The notes beneath the pieces are model-generated. The model was not told the DNA's origin, did no database searches, and worked only from the letters and a program-made list of their open reading frames with translations. The position numbers and the translations under genes are program-made. Shown one piece after another: positions 1 to 7,680 of a stretch of DNA of 64,000 nt. Origin of the DNA: Gemmobacter serpentinus (GTDB taxonomy: Bacteria; Pseudomonadota; Alphaproteobacteria; Rhodobacterales; Rhodobacteraceae); NCBI RefSeq assembly GCF_008973825.1, contig NZ_WCHR01000006.1:1-64000 (forward strand), read 5' to 3'. Within the stretch, counting starts at the first letter, position 1. Each line of letters opens with the position of its first letter.

Positions 1-76
1 GAAACGCGCCCCTCGCAGCCTTCAACACCATGTTTTATATAGGAAATATAATGGTCAGGACAGCGAAATCAGCGCC

Positions 77-964
77 TTACTTGGGAAATGTGGGATCGCA
101 TGTGTTAAGTTCATCAATTTTGATAATGGCTTCTTCCTTGCCCCTAACACTTTCTGTAAATGAAACTGAGCAAGGATTCCCCATTAGGGAGATGCCCGAG
201 CTATGTGCTAACGTGATTACTACCTCATTGTGATTTTTTCTCCGCTGATGAGAAACTGCCAAGTTACTGTGGCGCTGTCTCAGTTCACTTAGTGCCCTTT
301 GGCTGCCCCTGCCATTCTTGTGTTCCGCAAGATCGGATAGCGAAAAGTTCAATCCATCGCTTCGGAGCTGAACAGAGTACCCGGATGAAAAAATCTCAAA
401 GTTAGTTGCGCCTCCGTGAGATAGCGAGTTGCGAGCAATTTCTATAACGAAGTTTCTCAGTTCAAGAGATGCCTCCTCTCCCCACAACATTTGTAGACAG
501 CTTTCAATAGTGAACTTTCTAACTGCACTAGCTATTTCTAGGAAGTTAATGCTGCATGATAATTTAGCTAGGCTTTCAGTCCGCAGCTTGGCCTTCGCAT
601 CATCTGAATTATATGCTTGCTGAAGCGATGCCTTTCTTTCTGCAATTCTGCGCCAATCCAACAGTGTTTCTGGCGTATAAGTGCATTCATCTGAATCAAT
701 CAGTTTTCCATGCGAATAACACATCCAGATGCCATTTTCTATTTTTTTAAGTTGCTTTACATCTTTTGTCCCGACTCTGCGTGCCGAAGGGCCATCACTC
801 GCCGCATATATGTGACAAGCCATACCGGTATTGGCCACGGCTGCATCGCCTTCGGCACTAGGACCAGACGTTTTTTTGGGACAATCCGGGAATGAGCACT
901 GTCCTCCAGCACGCCGTTCGAGGGCAAGTACGGTGCTACGCGTGAAATCGGCTTCTCGTGCCAT
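77..964 (-). CDS. HNH-like zinc domain fused to a GHKL (HATPase-like) domain, putative defence or stress protein
   Basis: A 295-residue protein with two recognisable parts. Residues about 10-105 carry an HNH-like zinc domain: CSFPDC, then ACHIYAASDGPSARR, then NGIWMCYSHGKLIDSDE and a WRRIAE helix. This arrangement (A-x-HI-xAAS, NGIW-x-C, LID-D) is known from HNH modules of bacterial conflict proteins. Residues about 165-270 resemble a GHKL ATPase: an N-box-like helix EIARNSLSHGGA, a DG element (SDGLNFS) and NGRGSQRAL. The G1 box is degenerate, so ATP binding is uncertain. The start was chosen because AGGA lies 7 bases upstream; an in-frame ATG at 997 has no such site. The gene is clearly AT-richer than the rest of the window, which suggests transfer. 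No partner gene is visible. Nuclease activity and a defence role are inferences. Confidence 0.7.
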   Translation of the reverse strand: MAREADFTRSTVLALERRAGGQCSFPDCPKKTSGPSAEGDAAVANTGMACHIYAASDGPSARRVGTKDVKQLKKIENGIWMCYSHGKLIDSDECTYTPETLLDWRRIAERKASLQQAYNSDDAKAKLRTESLAKLSCSINFLEIASAVRKFTIESCLQMLWGEEASLELRNFVIEIARNSLSHGGATNFEIFSSGYSVQLRSDGLNFSLSDLAEHKNGRGSQRALSELRQRHSNLAVSHQRRKNHNEVVITLAHSSGISLMGNPCSVSFTESVRGKEEAIIKIDELNTCDPTFPK

Positions 965-999
965 GAATTTTCCTAGATGTTTGGGTATCAGTTCCATGG

Positions 1000-1693
1000 C
1001 AGCAATCGAACGTCAACTCTCAGGTTTGCCGAAGTCGCTCAGTATTCCTATGACTTAGCCACTCCCCTCGATATCTCGTTTTGTTATGAGTTGTTCGGGG
1101 CTTGAATCGGGATCTCATGAATGTTCGAAATCCAACCATAGCTCTTGACCAGGGTGGAACGGCGTACGGTCCTTTTGTACTGTTGCTGTAGAGGTGATGC
1201 GGCAGCCTCACAGGCAGTTTTCCGCCCTGCGGGCTCTTTCGGCAGACTATTCGCCACGGCCTTCCTGAACGGCTGCTTCATCAAGATTTCGGCGGCTGCC
1301 ACGCCGCACTGCCGTCAGTCAGCTTCCCGCCCTTTGTGCCACTAGTCGAGAACATTGGAGCCGGCCGGGTCAGCCAGGATATCCTCTTGCTGCGGAACCT
1401 AACTTCAGTGATAATTCTTGTGTATCACTTGTCGCACAAAGCTGTAACACAGCGGGCTGCACTCGCGGAACCGGGATAAGTGATTTCAAGGTCTTACAGC
1501 CTGTCTTCCACCCCCTCCATCGGGGATATTTGAAGACAGAAAATAGGGATCCAGCGGTTTATTTTCTGTCTTCATATCCTCGGGGGAGGCCGAAGGCCGT
1601 GGGGGGCAGACAGCCCCCCGATGCGGCCAGGGGCGCGGGCACCGGCTGATCTTTGGACGGTGCGTTTCGTCCAAGCCCCGATGTCACCAGGGT
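1000..1693. other. Gene-poor gap with an inverted repeat
   Basis: About 0.7 kb between the HNH-GHKL gene and creA. Short open frames exist on both strands but none has a convincing ribosome site or a recognisable product. The only clear structure is the inverted repeat at 1524-1579, followed by a C/G-rich run resembling intergenic repeats seen elsewhere in the window. Base composition changes across this gap from AT-richer (left) to typical high GC (right), so a boundary between acquired and core DNA may lie here. Confidence 0.5.
1524..1579. repeat. Long inverted repeat, possible transcript terminator or mobile intergenic element
   Basis: The arms TGAAGACAGAAAATA (1531-1545) and TATTTTCTGTCTTCA (1560-1574) are perfect complements. 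With a one-base bulge, outer GGATAT and ATATCC extend them to about 20 bp. The loop is 14 bases. It lies downstream of creA on the reverse strand, so it could end creA transcripts. The core GGATATTTG..CAGAAAAT also matches an element at 7594-7621, which makes a dispersed repeat family more likely than a simple terminator. Confidence 0.6.
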
Positions 1694-2146
1694 TCAGGGC
1701 GCGCTGAGCGGCACGACCGAGAGCGACATCTTGCCCGAGCCTTGCGTCAGTTCGCTGGCATGGCCGAGATAGATCAGCGCATTGTTCTTTTCGTCATAGA
1801 TCCGCGTCACCTTCAGCGATTTCAGGATCAGCGAGCGGCCCTCGCTAAATACTTCCTCGCCATCCTTGCCGCGATCGATGTCGCCAAGCGTGATCGCGCC
1901 GGTCTGCGTGCAATCCACGGCCGAATAGCTCGGATCCTCGAACCAATTGCCATTGCTGACACGATCGATCAGCGAGCGGTCGAAATAGGCCAGATGGCAG
2001 GTCACGCCTGCGACTTTCGGATCCTGAAAGGCCTCGATCACGATATCATTGCCGACCCAGTCGACACCGACCTGCCCCACCTCTTCGGCGGGGGCCATGG
2101 CAGGGGCGGCCAGCAGCGTGGCGATCAGGGCAATGGTCTTTCGCAT
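1694..2146 (-). CDS. creA: CreA family periplasmic protein
   Basis: A 150-residue precursor with an N-terminal signal peptide (MRKTIALIATLLAAPAMAPA). The mature part has the family blocks VGVDWVGNDIVIEAFQDPKV, VTCHLAYFDR and a second conserved Cys in DCTQTG. Full length compares well with CreA proteins of about 150 residues. CreA is an exported protein of unknown biochemical role; its name comes from the E. coli creABCD locus, but no creBCD genes are nearby. The start at 2146 was chosen because AGGA lies 7 bases upstream and a signal peptide begins there; in-frame codons further upstream add a sequence with no homology-like features. Confidence 0.85.
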   Translation of the reverse strand: MRKTIALIATLLAAPAMAPAEEVGQVGVDWVGNDIVIEAFQDPKVAGVTCHLAYFDRSLIDRVSNGNWFEDPSYSAVDCTQTGAITLGDIDRGKDGEEVFSEGRSLILKSLKVTRIYDEKNNALIYLGHASELTQGSGKMSLSVVPLSAP

Positions 2147-2326
2147 GGCGCATCCTCTCATCTGGTTGCGTGAAAACGGGTGTTCCTGTGACATCTGGGT
2201 CCGGCCCGCCCGTTCTGCAAGCACCGATCAGCGGATGGGGCAGATGGTGAGACGGGCGGGACAGGCCCCGCCGTGCCAAGGTGGATCGATGGACCAATTG
2301 GGGTGGGCGGGCGCAGCAGGAAAGGC

Positions 2327-2368
2327 TTGACGCGACTCGAAACCTGTCATTAATTGAACGTATGTTCA
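2327..2368 (+). promoter_or_regulatory. Candidate promoter and operator of the isovaleryl-CoA dehydrogenase gene
   Basis: A TTGACG hexamer (2327-2332) is followed 17 bases later by the weak -10-like TTAATT. Over its end lies an inverted repeat TGAAC-GTAT-GTTCA (2355-2368), whose arms extend to 8 bases with one mismatch. A site at this position could block or anchor a regulator of branched-chain acyl-CoA catabolism. No regulator gene of the LiuR or TetR type is present nearby, so the binding protein is unknown. The promoter call is weak and the palindrome is clear. Confidence 0.4.
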
Positions 2369-2386
2369 TTTCCGTGGGAGGGGAAA

Positions 2387-3547
2387 ATGTTCGCATCACC
2401 CATGCGCTTCGATCTGGGCGAGGATATCGGTGCCATGCGCGACATGGTGCATGACTGGGCACAGACCCGGGTGAAACCGATGGCGGCACAGGTGGATCGC
2501 GACAATATCTTCCCGGCCGATCTCTGGCGCGAGATGGGGGCGCTTGGCCTTTTGGGCATCACCGTGCCCGAGGAATATGGCGGATCGGGCATGGGCTATC
2601 TCGCGCATGTCATTGCGACCGAAGAGATCGCGCGCGCCTCGGCCTCGGTCAGCCTGTCTTATGGCGCGCATTCCAACCTCTGCCTGAACCAGATGAAGCT
2701 GAACGGCAATGCGGCGCAAAAGGCCAAGTATCTGCCCAAGCTGGTTTCTGGCGAACATGTCGGGGCGCTTGCGATGAGCGAGCCGGGGGCGGGCTCGGAT
2801 GTGGTGTCGATGAAGCTGCGGGCCGAAAAGCGCGATGGATATTACGTCCTGAACGGGTCCAAATACTGGATCACCAATGCCCCTGATGCCGATACGCTGA
2901 TCGTCTATGCCAAGACCGATCCCGAGGCCGGTGCCAAGGGCATCACCGCCTTTATCATTGAGCGCGGCTTCAAGGGCTTTTCGACCAGCGCGCATTTTGA
3001 CAAGCTGGGGATGCGTGGGTCGAACACCGGCGAGCTGATCTTCGAGAATTGCGAAGTGCCCACCGAGAATGTGCTTGGCACCGAGGGGAAAGGCGTCCGG
3101 GTCTTGATGTCGGGCCTTGATTACGAGCGCGTCGTGCTGTCCGGCATTGGCACTGGCATCATGGCCGCCTGTCTGGACGAGGTGATCCCCTATGCGCGCG
3201 ACCGCCAGCAATTCGGCCAGCCCATCGGGAATTTCCAGCTGATGCAGGGCAAGATCGCCGATATGTATGTCGCGATGAATTCCGCCCGTGCCTATGTCTA
3301 TGAGGCGGCGCGCGCCTGTGACCGGGGCACGGTGACACGGGCCGATGCGGCGGGCTGCGTGCTTTATGCCAGCGAACAGGCCATGGTGCAGGCGCATCAG
3401 GCTGTGCAGGCGCTTGGCGGGGCAGGGTTCCTGAATGACTCGGTGGTCAGTCGGTTGTTCCGCGATGCCAAGCTGATGGAGATCGGCGCAGGCACATCCG
3501 AGATCCGCCGGATGCTGATCGGGCGTGAGCTGATGGCCGCGGGCTGA
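2387..3547 (+). CDS. ivd: Isovaleryl-CoA dehydrogenase
   Basis: This 386-residue flavoprotein of the acyl-CoA dehydrogenase family oxidises isovaleryl-CoA to 3-methylcrotonyl-CoA in leucine breakdown, passing electrons to ETF. The family signatures [10 protein letters not shown] and [19 protein letters not shown] are present. Two features point to the isovaleryl type. The C-terminal motif is [11 protein letters not shown], where most acyl-CoA dehydrogenases have a catalytic Glu before GTS. A Glu is present instead in LDYERVVL (about residue 247), the catalytic position known for isovaleryl-CoA dehydrogenase. The ATG at 2387 follows GGGAGGGG at good spacing. The downstream carboxylase, hydratase and lyase genes support the pathway assignment. 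Confidence 0.93.
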   Translation: MFASPMRFDLGEDIGAMRDMVHDWAQTRVKPMAAQVDRDNIFPADLWREMGALGLLGITVPEEYGGSGMGYLAHVIATEEIARASASVSLSYGAHSNLCLNQMKLNGNAAQKAKYLPKLVSGEHVGALAMSEPGAGSDVVSMKLRAEKRDGYYVLNGSKYWITNAPDADTLIVYAKTDPEAGAKGITAFIIERGFKGFSTSAHFDKLGMRGSNTGELIFENCEVPTENVLGTEGKGVRVLMSGLDYERVVLSGIGTGIMAACLDEVIPYARDRQQFGQPIGNFQLMQGKIADMYVAMNSARAYVYEAARACDRGTVTRADAAGCVLYASEQAMVQAHQAVQALGGAGFLNDSVVSRLFRDAKLMEIGAGTSEIRRMLIGRELMAAG

Positions 3548-3584
3548 GCCATGCCGGGGCCTGTGACATTCCCGGGGGCCATAG

Positions 3585-3616
3585 AAAAAGGGTGCGGGCA
3601 AGGCCCACACCCTTTC
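3585..3616. terminator. Bidirectional terminator between ivd and ompW
   Basis: The stem AAAGGGTG (3587-3594) pairs with CACCCTTT (3608-3615), and GGGC/GCCC continues it after one mismatch around an AAG loop. A-rich sequence lies to its left and a short T run to its right. It sits between two convergent genes, so it can serve both. Confidence 0.75.
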
Positions 3617-3640
3617 GGATCCGTCACGCGGGACAGCGGG

Positions 3641-4234
3641 TCAGAATTTGATAATATAGGACACGCCCGCCACCAGCGGGTCGACCTCCACCTTTCCGAT
3701 CTTCTTGCCGTCCAGCTTCACATCGGCATTGATGTCGATGTAGCGCAGATCCATCCGCAGGGCGCTTTTCTCGGACAGCGCATAATCGACGCCCAGATGC
3801 GCGGCGAGGCCCCAGCTATCATCGATCTTCAGATCGCCAAGCGGCGAGCGGTCCTCGAAGAAGGTGGTGTAGTTCAGGCCGATGCCGACAAAGGGGGTCA
3901 GCGCGCTCTGATTGGCGAAGTGGTAGTTCAGCGACAGGGTGGGCGGCAGGTGCTTGGTGGTGCCGATCTTCGATCCGCCGATATTGATGTCATGCTTGAA
4001 GGGCAGGGCCGCCAACAGCTCGATCCCGAGATTGTCGCGGATGAAATATTCAAAGGTGAAGGTCGGGCGCGCATTGCCATCGATCTCGGTCTTGCCACCG
4101 GCCACAATGCCATTGTCGGATTTCGGGCTGACATAGCCAAAGCCAAGGCCAAGGCTCATCTCGCCCGCCGATTGGGCGAAGGCGGGGGCGCTCAGTGCGG
4201 CAGAGGCCAGAAGGGCAGTAGCAAGGATTTTCAT
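3641..4234 (-). CDS. ompW: OmpW family outer membrane protein
   Basis: A 197-residue precursor with a cleavable signal peptide (MKILATALLASAALSAPAFAQ) followed by alternating beta-strand sequence typical of an eight-stranded OmpW barrel. It ends in an aromatic-terminated strand (VSYIIKF), the usual signal for outer membrane assembly. Family landmarks include FTFEYFIRDNLGIELLAALPF and LTPFVGIGLNYTTFF. OmpW barrels form narrow channels for small hydrophobic or stress-related molecules. The start at 4234 begins the signal peptide and has a GAGAAG site upstream. A perfect FNR-type box lies about 77 bases upstream, in keeping with the known FNR control of ompW in other proteobacteria. Confidence 0.88.
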   Translation of the reverse strand: MKILATALLASAALSAPAFAQSAGEMSLGLGFGYVSPKSDNGIVAGGKTEIDGNARPTFTFEYFIRDNLGIELLAALPFKHDINIGGSKIGTTKHLPPTLSLNYHFANQSALTPFVGIGLNYTTFFEDRSPLGDLKIDDSWGLAAHLGVDYALSEKSALRMDLRYIDINADVKLDGKKIGKVEVDPLVAGVSYIIKF

Positions 4235-4304
4235 CGGACTTCTCGCAGGTTGGTCAACAGGGTGTTTGCGGGCCGAGATTGGCGTGATCCGGGGCAGGCG
4301 GGCC

Positions 4305-4318
4305 TTGATGTGGATCAA
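4305..4318. promoter_or_regulatory. FNR/FnrL-type binding site
   Basis: TTGAT-GTGG-ATCAA is a perfect match to the FNR consensus TTGAT-N4-ATCAA. It lies in the divergent gap between ompW (reverse) and mccB (forward), about 70 bases from the ompW start codon. For a class II arrangement the ompW transcript would start near 4270. Control of ompW by oxygen is the simplest reading. An effect on the carboxylase gene is possible but less well placed. Confidence 0.7.
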
Positions 4319-4375
4319 GGTCAGGTGCCGGGATGCCGCGACATTCTGGCACAGAAGCCTTTGATTGATAAGGAT

Positions 4376-4399
4376 AAGGTGATTTTCAGATATCACCTT
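4376..4399. promoter_or_regulatory. Inverted repeat, possible operator
   Basis: AAGGTGAT (4376-4383) and ATCACCTT (4392-4399) are perfect 8-base arms around an 8-base spacer, in the gap between ompW and mccB. Its size fits a dimeric regulator site. The regulator is unknown, and a role as an mRNA hairpin cannot be excluded. Confidence 0.4.
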
Positions 4400-4481
4400 T
4401 CATCCCTGCCCGTCGGCGCGCGCCACACCCGCCATATCGAAACGACGTCCTTGGCCCGCGCCATATCGAAGGATTGATGCC

Positions 4482-6086
4482 ATGAAACTCACCTCCCGCA
4501 TCCTCACCGGATCGGACGCATTCAAAGCCAATCGCGCAGCCCATCTGGCGATGCTGGAGACGGTGGCCGAGGCCGCAGGTCTTGCCGCCGCGGGCGGTGG
4601 CGAAAAGGCCATGGCGCGGCATGTGGCGCGCGGCAAGATGGCCCCGCGTGACCGGGTGGCGGGGCTGCTTGATCCCGGATCGCCGTTTCTGGAAATCGGT
4701 GCCACGGCGGCGCATGGGCTTTATGACGGTGCGGCCCCTTGTGCGGGCGTGATCGCGGGCATTGGCCGGGTGCAGGGCCAGGATGTCATGGTGGTCTGCA
4801 ATGATGCCACCGTGAAGGGTGGCACCTATTACCCTATGACGGTGAAGAAACACCTGCGCGCGCAGGAGATCGCCGAGGAATGCCATCTGCCTTGCGTCTA
4901 TCTGGTTGATAGCGGCGGCGCGAATCTGCCCAATCAGGATGAGGTCTTTCCGGATCGCGATCATTTCGGGCGGATCTTCTACAATCAGGCCCGCATGTCG
5001 GCCAAGGGCATCCCGCAGATTGCGGTCGTCATGGGATCCTGCACCGCGGGCGGGGCTTATGTGCCGGCGATGTCGGATGTGACGATCATCGTGAAGGAAC
5101 AGGGCACGATCTTTCTGGCGGGGCCGCCCCTTGTGCGCGCGGCCACGGGCGAGGTGGTCACGGCCGAAGATCTTGGTGGCGGCGATGTGCATACGCGGCT
5201 GTCCGGTGTGGCGGATTATCTGGCCGAGGATGACGCCCATGCCCTGGCCCTTGCCCGCCGCGCGATCAGCCATCTGAACCGGGCGCGGCCTGCGACCGTG
5301 CAATGGCAATCGGTGGAAGATCCGGCCTTTGACCCGGAAGAAATCCTTGGCGTGGTGCCCGGCGATCTGCGCACGCCCTATGACATCCGCGAGGTGATCG
5401 CCCGTGTGGTCGACGGCTCGCGCTTCGATGAATTCAAGCCGCGCTTCGGCGAGACGCTGGTGACCGGCTTTGCCCATGTCATGGGCTGCCCCGTCGGCAT
5501 CATCGCCAATAATGGCGTGCTGTTTTCCGAGGCCGCGATCAAGGGCGCGCATTTCGTCGAGCTGTGCAGTCAGCGCAACATCCCCTTGGTCTTCCTGCAA
5601 AACATCACCGGCTTCATGGTGGGCCGGAAATATGAAAACGAGGGCATCGCACGCCACGGTGCCAAGATGGTGACGGCTGTGGCCGCCACCAATGTGCCAA
5701 AGGTGACCATGCTGGTCGGCGGCAGCTTCGGGGCGGGGAATTACGGCATGGCGGGGCGCGCCTATCAGCCGCGCTTCCTGTGGACATGGCCGAACAGCCG
5801 CATCTCTGTCATGGGGGGCGAGCAGGCGGCGGGGGTGCTGGCCACCGTCAAGCGCGAGGGGATCGAGCGCGCGGGCGGCAGCTGGAGCGCGGCAGAGGAG
5901 GCCGAATTCAAGCGCCCGACGATCGAGATGTTTGAACGGCAAAGCCATCCACTCTATGCCTCCGCCCGGCTCTGGGATGATGGCATCATCGATCCGCGCA
6001 AGACGCGGGCCACGCTGTTCCTGTCGCTGTCTGCGGCGCTGAATGCGCCCATTGACCCCACGCGCTTTGGCGTCTTCCGGATGTGA
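4482..6086 (+). CDS. mccB: Methylcrotonyl-CoA carboxylase, carboxyltransferase (beta) subunit
   Basis: At 534 residues this is the expected size for the beta subunit of 3-methylcrotonyl-CoA carboxylase, which moves CO2 from carboxybiotin to 3-methylcrotonyl-CoA. It shows two crotonase-fold carboxyltransferase halves. The first has the entry motif [19 protein letters not shown] and the CoA-binding [15 protein letters not shown]. The second has [18 protein letters not shown] and [16 protein letters not shown]. The long conserved blocks and gene order with the biotin subunit at 7681 separate it from propionyl-CoA carboxylase beta. AAGGA lies 9 bases before the ATG. Between mccB and mccA lie a small nuclease gene and an NMO-like gene, an insertion that also varies between relatives. 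Confidence 0.93.
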   Translation: MKLTSRILTGSDAFKANRAAHLAMLETVAEAAGLAAAGGGEKAMARHVARGKMAPRDRVAGLLDPGSPFLEIGATAAHGLYDGAAPCAGVIAGIGRVQGQDVMVVCNDATVKGGTYYPMTVKKHLRAQEIAEECHLPCVYLVDSGGANLPNQDEVFPDRDHFGRIFYNQARMSAKGIPQIAVVMGSCTAGGAYVPAMSDVTIIVKEQGTIFLAGPPLVRAATGEVVTAEDLGGGDVHTRLSGVADYLAEDDAHALALARRAISHLNRARPATVQWQSVEDPAFDPEEILGVVPGDLRTPYDIREVIARVVDGSRFDEFKPRFGETLVTGFAHVMGCPVGIIANNGVLFSEAAIKGAHFVELCSQRNIPLVFLQNITGFMVGRKYENEGIARHGAKMVTAVAATNVPKVTMLVGGSFGAGNYGMAGRAYQPRFLWTWPNSRISVMGGEQAAGVLATVKREGIERAGGSWSAAEEAEFKRPTIEMFERQSHPLYASARLWDDGIIDPRKTRATLFLSLSAALNAPIDPTRFGVFRM

Positions 6087-6177
6087 TCGCGATGGGACCT
6101 GACCGTATTTGCTTTGTCGCCCCCCATCTCTTTGTCGCCCCCTGTCACCTTGCCGCCACCGGCCCTAGGATGGGGGG

Positions 6178-6633
6178 ATGCGCATGACCCCTGACCTGTT
6201 CCTTTACATCACCGCAACCCTGATGGCGCTTTGGACCATCGCCGACCGCTACGCGCCCTATGAAGGCCTGAGCGATGCGGGGTGCCGCATCGATGCGGTG
6301 CTGGATGGCGACACCCTGCGCCTGATCTGCAATGGCACCGCCGAGACCGCCCGGCTGACCGGCTTTGACACCCCCGAAACCCGTGATGCCCGCTGCGAGG
6401 CCGAGCGTGCCTTGGGCAAACAGGCGGCGGCCTATCTGCGCGACTGGGTGCGGCGGGCGCAGCCCGGCATTTCCGATCAGGGCCATGACAAGTATCGCCG
6501 CCGCCTGATCCGCTTGCGGCTTGACGGGCAGGATGTGGCGGCGCGGATGATCGGGCAGGGGCTGGCCGTGCCCTATACGGGTGCCGCGCGCATCGATTGG
6601 TGCGCGCGGCTGAAGGCGGGGACCATACGATGA
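6178..6633 (+). CDS. Membrane-anchored or exported thermonuclease (SNase-like) family protein
   Basis: A 151-residue protein that opens with a hydrophobic segment (LFLYITATLMALWTIA), then has an SNase/OB-fold region. Recognisable family residues are VLDGDTLRL, RLTGFDTPETRD, a region with GKQAAAYLRDWV, and DKYRRRLIRLRLDGQDVAARMIGQGLA. The Asp, Thr-Pro-Glu and Arg positions used for calcium binding and phosphodiester cleavage in staphylococcal nuclease therefore appear to be kept. The likely role is nucleic acid degradation outside the cytoplasm. Its stop overlaps the next start in ATGA, so the two are translationally coupled. Its link with leucine catabolism is unexplained. A run of G just before the ATG is the only ribosome site. 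Confidence 0.78.
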   Translation: MRMTPDLFLYITATLMALWTIADRYAPYEGLSDAGCRIDAVLDGDTLRLICNGTAETARLTGFDTPETRDARCEAERALGKQAAAYLRDWVRRAQPGISDQGHDKYRRRLIRLRLDGQDVAARMIGQGLAVPYTGAARIDWCARLKAGTIR

Positions 6634-7679
6634 CGGATGCGGGGATCGAGACAGGCTTCACCACAGCCTTTGGTTTGCGCCATCCGGTGGCGCTGGCCCC
6701 CATGGCGGGGGCGGCAGGCGGGCGGCTGGCGGCGGCGGTCGCGCAGGCGGGGGGGCTTGGCCTGCTGGGCGGCGGCTATGGCGAGGCCGATTGGATCGCC
6801 CGGGAATGGGCGCTGGCCGAAGGGGCGGGCGCGCGGATCGGCATCGGCTTCATCACCTGGCGGCTGACGCCTTCGTTGCTGGCACAATGCCTGGATCGCG
6901 CCCCCCGCGCAGTCATGCTGTCTTTCGGGGATCCCGCGCCGTTCGCGCCCGCGATCCATGCCGCAGGCGTGCCGCTGATCTGCCAGTGCCAGACCGTGGC
7001 CCATGCCCGCGCCGCCTTGGAGGCAGGCGCGCAGATCCTTGTGGCGCAAGGGGCCGAGGCCGGCGGCCATGGCGCAACGCGCGGCACCATGACCCTTGTG
7101 CCGGAACTGGCCGATCTGATCGCCGCCCGCGCCCCGCAGACGATCCTGCTGGCCGCGGGGGGCATTGCCGATGGCCGCAGCCTCGCCGCCAGCCTGATGC
7201 TCGGCGCCGATGGGGCGCTGATCGGCAGCCGGTTCTGGGCTGCATCCGAGGCGCTGGTGCCGCAGGGCTTTCACGCCGCCGCCTGTGCGTCCGACGGTGA
7301 TGCGACGCTGCGTTCCTCGGTGCCGGATGCGGTGCGCGGGCTGGATTGGCCTGCCCCCTTCACCATCCGCACGATGCGCTCGGCTTTCAGCGACCGCTGG
7401 CAGTCTGATCCGCAAGCACTGCGCGCGCCCGAAGCAGGGCCGATCCGCACCGCCTGGAGCAATGCCCAGGCCGCGGGCGACGCGCGCAACGGCACCCCGG
7501 TGGTGGGCGAGGCTGTGGGGCTGATCCAGCAGATTGCCCCCGCCGCCGAGATCCTGACCCGCATGACCGCCGATGCGCTATCCCGGCTCCAGTCATTTTC
7601 TGCCCCCAAATATCCCGGGGGTGCGGGGGCTGGCCCCCGCCGTGACCTCGGCCAAGACCCCATCCCATCGGAGATCTGA
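6630..7679 (+). CDS. Nitronate monooxygenase (2-nitropropane dioxygenase) family flavoprotein
   Basis: A 349-residue TIM-barrel protein of the NMO/2-nitropropane dioxygenase family, which uses FMN to oxidise alkyl nitronates. The N-terminal LRHPVALAPMAGAAGGRLAAA, AGGLGLLGGG, the central QGAEAGGHGA (with the conserved His) and AAGGIADGRSLAASLMLGADGALIGSRF are classic. The true substrate of such proteins is often unknown. The last 25 residues (from about FSAPKYPGG) are encoded by a dispersed intergenic-type repeat with a strong hairpin, so the C terminus looks extended by repeat invasion. The start overlaps the nuclease gene stop (ATGA), and the stop lies one base before the mccA start. Confidence 0.83.
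   Translation: MTDAGIETGFTTAFGLRHPVALAPMAGAAGGRLAAAVAQAGGLGLLGGGYGEADWIAREWALAEGAGARIGIGFITWRLTPSLLAQCLDRAPRAVMLSFGDPAPFAPAIHAAGVPLICQCQTVAHARAALEAGAQILVAQGAEAGGHGATRGTMTLVPELADLIAARAPQTILLAAGGIADGRSLAASLMLGADGALIGSRFWAASEALVPQGFHAAACASDGDATLRSSVPDAVRGLDWPAPFTIRTMRSAFSDRWQSDPQALRAPEAGPIRTAWSNAQAAGDARNGTPVVGEAVGLIQQIAPAAEILTRMTADALSRLQSFSAPKYPGGAGAGPRRDLGQDPIPSEI
7594..7640. repeat. Repeat element with hairpin, inside the 3' end of the NMO-like gene
   Basis: Read on the reverse strand, 7594-7621 gives CCCCCGGGATATTTG followed by GGGGCAGAAAATG. This resembles the element at 1524-1545 and the GGGAGTATTTG core near 50069. It is followed by a perfect 8-bp hairpin, GCGGGGGC (7623-7630) and GCCCCCGC (7633-7640). 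Such elements normally sit between genes; here it is translated. Confidence 0.6.
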
Positions 7680-7680
7680 C

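Noticed and set aside
1084-1302. Short reverse frame that might be an integrase end
   Set aside because: The basic composition alone suggested it; no catalytic motif or att-like repeat was found.
4386-5948. Long open frame on the reverse strand opposite mccB
   Set aside because: It is a shadow of GC-rich codon use. The forward frame has all carboxyltransferase motifs; the reverse product is rich in His, Arg and Ala with no domain.
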